Source: Sutterella sp. (GTDB taxonomy: Bacteria; Pseudomonadota; Gammaproteobacteria; Burkholderiales; Burkholderiaceae_F). From it: 7,638 nt of DNA. A program made the position numbers and the translations under genes. The notes beneath the pieces were generated by a model that worked only from the letters and a program-made list of their open reading frames with translations, did no database searches and was not told the origin of the DNA. The DNA lies in the NCBI GenBank assembly GCA_003543795.1, contig DNBE01000086.1:1-7638 (forward strand), given 5' to 3'. Shown here in pieces: positions 5,902-7,638 of the stretch (position 1 is its first letter; every line of letters starts with the position of its first letter).

Positions 5902-6348
5902 TCATTTTCCGGTTGATCCGAACCCGCCGTCAGCCCGTTTACTGACTTCAAAATTTTCGACAACCTCAAAGGTCGGTCGTTCGACGGGCACGATAATCAT
6001 TTGCGCGACGCGCTCAAGGGGTTTGACGGTATAAGGTTCTTTCGAGCGATTCCAAAGGCTGATTTTGACTTCACCTTGGTAATCCGAATCAATGAGTCCC
6101 ACCAAATTGCCGAGCACGATGCCTTTTTTGTGCCCTAGCCCCGAGCGCGGTAAGAGTAGCGCTGCAACCGACGGGTCTTCAAGATAAATCGCGATTCCCG
6201 ACGGGATAAGAGCGGTTTCGTTCGGAGCAAGGGTGACGGGTTCGTCGATTGCCGCCACAAGGTCGAGCCCCGCGGAACCCGCCGTCGCGTAAGTTGGAAG
6301 CGCGCTTAAAAGGTCTTTACGAAGGATTTTGACTTTAAGAGCCTTCAC
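5902..6348 (-). CDS. dut: Deoxyuridine 5'-triphosphate nucleotidohydrolase (dUTPase)
   Basis: Dut hydrolyses dUTP to dUMP and diphosphate, which keeps uracil out of DNA and supplies the thymidylate synthase substrate. It acts as a cytosolic trimer. The product is 148 aa (E. coli 151). All five trimeric dUTPase motifs are present: AGSAGLDL at 23-30, [10 protein letters not shown] at 67-76, [17 protein letters not shown] at 84-100 with catalytic Asp87 and base-stacking Tyr90, [11 protein letters not shown] at 112-122, and [11 protein letters not shown] at 138-148. The last has Ala where RG(E/A)GGFGSTG is common. The start is GTG at 6348, set by TAGGAG 6 nt upstream. Its first bases overlap the TGA of the upstream membrane-protein gene by 4 nt (GTGA), so it is translationally coupled in the coaBC run. 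Confidence 0.96.
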   Translation of the reverse strand: MKALKVKILRKDLLSALPTYATAGSAGLDLVAAIDEPVTLAPNETALIPSGIAIYLEDPSVAALLLPRSGLGHKKGIVLGNLVGLIDSDYQGEVKISLWNRSKEPYTVKPLERVAQMIIVPVERPTFEVVENFEVSKRADGGFGSTGK

Positions 6349-6710
6349 TTTCTTCTCCTAAATAAGCCGCCCGCGAAAATCGTCACAAAGCAACAAATAA
6401 AGCCGCCCCAAAGGATGGTTTCTTCTTCGAGAAAGCCGCCTATAACGAAAGCAAAAAAGCCGACCATAAAGCCGAGAAAAACGGGGTCGAGTCCCTTTTT
6501 GGAGCGAGGCTTCGGAGTCGGATTGCGAGTGATAACGGGCGGCTGCGGTTCTTTTTTCTCGGGCGCGAGTACCTTATTTTGCGTTCCGTCTTTCCCCTCG
6601 GGGAGTTCGGTTTCAAACGCGATTTCTTTTTTATTGAGCTTATCGATATAAGTCGTGTAATCGCCGTCTTCGGGCCCGTCGCCCTTCGGTTTTTTGCTAA
6701 AGAGTCCCAT
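6345..6710 (-). CDS. Small membrane protein of unknown function with two TM segments
   Basis: I do not recognise this 121-aa protein. The first 74 residues are hydrophilic, charged and rich in Lys, Glu and Pro (for example KKEPQPPVI and [10 protein letters not shown]), with no signal peptide, and look disordered. Two hydrophobic helices follow at about 75-94 (containing [15 protein letters not shown]) and 98-117 ([15 protein letters not shown]), separated by the acidic turn LEEET, and the protein ends in RRRK. By the positive-inside rule both termini face the cytoplasm and only EEET is outside. The gene is real rather than a chance frame: its ATG overlaps the coaBC stop (TAATG), and its TGA overlaps the dut GTG (GTGA). 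Its own Shine-Dalgarno is poor (GAGG, 11 nt away), so expression probably depends on reinitiation. In Burkholderiales coaBC and dut are often adjacent, so this is an extra gene between them. Confidence 0.8.
   Translation of the reverse strand: MGLFSKKPKGDGPEDGDYTTYIDKLNKKEIAFETELPEGKDGTQNKVLAPEKKEPQPPVITRNPTPKPRSKKGLDPVFLGFMVGFFAFVIGGFLEEETILWGGFICCFVTIFAGGLFRRRK
6355..6360 (-). promoter_or_regulatory. Shine-Dalgarno supporting the GTG start of dut
   Basis: TAGGAG on the minus strand lies 6 nt upstream of the GTG at 6348, inside the end of the membrane-protein gene. It identifies GTG as the start although it is not ATG. Confidence 0.75.
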
Positions 6711-7638
6711 TAATTCACAAACCTCGATACAGCTTGAGCTAAAGCCTCGGCAACGGCTTCTTTCGTGGTATTGGCTAACGGCTTGGCTTCATCAGCCGTG
6801 ACGAAAACGACCGAGGTCGTCTGCGTCTCTAGAGCGTCGGCGACGAGGTTAGCGACGATTAAAGAAACGCCTTTGGTAAAGAGTTTCGCTCGAGCGTTTT
6901 CGATAAGATTTTCCGTTTCGGCGGCAAAGCCGACGCAAAAAGGCGCGTCGGGCAGTTTCGCGACATAAGCGAGAATATCGGGATTTTCCTCGAGCTCGAT
7001 ATGCGGAATGCCGCTAAAAGCTTTTTTGATTTTGTGAGAGGAAGCGTTTTTAACGCGCCAGTCGGAAACCGCCGCAACAGAGATAAAGACTTCGTTATCG
7101 GAGACCTCGCGTTTAACGGCTTCGAACATCTCTTGCGCGGAGGTCACGTCAATGCGTTTGACGCCTAAGGGCGTCGCTTCATTCGTTTTCCCCGCAATTA
7201 ATGTCACTTCGGCTCCCGCCATCGCGAAAGCGCGAGCAACGGCAAAGCCTTGTTTACCCGAAGACCGGTTCGTAATCACCCGAACGGGGTCAATCGGTTC
7301 TGCGGTCGCGCCCGCGGTGATGAGCACACGACATTTTTCAAGGATTTTCGGGTGCGTTGCCGCGCAAAGCGCTTCGTAAATCGTTTCGGGCTCAAGCATC
7401 CGACCCGCGCCCGAAGTTTCGCAAGCAAGTGTCCCGGTCACGGGCCCCAAGATGTGTTTGCCGTCCGAAAGAAGCGTTCGGACATTACGCTTTGTCGCGG
7501 GATTTTCCCACATGCGAGCGTTCATCGCGGGCGCGAAAAAGACCGGGCAGGCGGCCGCTAAAAGCGCCGTACTTAAGAAGTCGTCCGCGATACCGTTTGC
7601 GGCTTTCGCGAGGATATCAGCAGAAGCGGGCGCGACTA
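6710..7638 (-). CDS. coaBC: Bifunctional phosphopantothenoylcysteine decarboxylase / phosphopantothenate-cysteine ligase (5' partial)
   Basis: CoaBC couples phosphopantothenate to cysteine using CTP (CoaB part) and then decarboxylates the product with FMN (CoaC part) to give 4'-phosphopantetheine for CoA. The frame is open to the right edge, so the N-terminus is missing; about 308 of roughly 400 residues are visible. An ATG at 7525 is internal: upstream the frame reads VAPASADILAKAANGIADD, and the CoaC motif PAMNARMW spans it. The decarboxylase flap LACETSGAGRM keeps the catalytic Cys, but with Glu where Gly usually follows (ACG). The CoaB part starts near visible residue 95 with VLITAGATAEPIDPVR and TNRSSGKQG. 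AAVSDWRVK, KIKK and CVGFAAETENL follow. It is upstream of the small membrane gene and dut, overlapping the former by 1 nt (TAATG). Confidence 0.95.
   Translation of the reverse strand, partial: VAPASADILAKAANGIADDFLSTALLAAACPVFFAPAMNARMWENPATKRNVRTLLSDGKHILGPVTGTLACETSGAGRMLEPETIYEALCAATHPKILEKCRVLITAGATAEPIDPVRVITNRSSGKQGFAVARAFAMAGAEVTLIAGKTNEATPLGVKRIDVTSAQEMFEAVKREVSDNEVFISVAAVSDWRVKNASSHKIKKAFSGIPHIELEENPDILAYVAKLPDAPFCVGFAAETENLIENARAKLFTKGVSLIVANLVADALETQTTSVVFVTADEAKPLANTTKEAVAEALAQAVSRFVN

Noticed and set aside
7250..7561. 103-codon plus-strand frame opposite coaBC
   Set aside because: It is Arg-rich, antisense to a well-supported gene, and without motifs.

Overview
This window looks like ordinary chromosome from a Gram-negative betaproteobacterium. 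The evidence is the lipid A/Kdo block lpxK - Trm112-like - kdsB - adk, a neighbouring divergent xseA, a coaBC...dut pair, and Exo VII signatures of the form I remember from Burkholderiales. The codons and mid-range GC would suit a host-associated Burkholderiales such as Sutterellaceae, but that family-level guess is from memory and weak. No mobile element, CRISPR array, tRNA or rRNA is visible. Coding density is high and the genes are mostly intact housekeeping genes.

Layout. (1) 1-967, plus: the 3' part of a YihY/BrkB-family membrane protein whose start lies outside the window. (2) 970-1001: a perfect 32-bp palindrome acting as a terminator between convergent genes. (3) 3721 down to 1018, minus: a compact run lpxK, Trm112-like, kdsB, adk. 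The first three overlap or nearly touch; adk follows a 47-nt gap that may hold its own promoter. LpxK phosphorylates the lipid A precursor and KdsB activates Kdo, so these two serve LPS core/lipid A assembly; Adk balances adenine nucleotides. (4) 3722-4093: a 372-bp AT-rich divergent intergenic region containing an inverted pair of DnaA-box-like 9-mers, an IHF-like site and short AT-rich direct repeats. (5) 4094-5431, plus: xseA, the large subunit of exonuclease VII. (6) 5446-5478: a second bidirectional terminator. (7) 5712-5497, minus: a cold-shock-domain gene with its own promoter region. (8) From the right edge down to 5902, minus: coaBC (start outside the window), a small two-TM protein of unknown function, and dut, joined by TAATG and GTGA stop/start overlaps. 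CoaBC makes 4'-phosphopantetheine for CoA, and Dut removes dUTP and supplies dUMP.

I do not see a convincing new multi-gene system. The points most worth a second look are the DnaA-box palindrome with its AT-rich flank, the unknown membrane protein wedged between coaBC and dut, and two substitutions in adenylate kinase at normally conserved positions (G85V and H126D in E. coli numbering).
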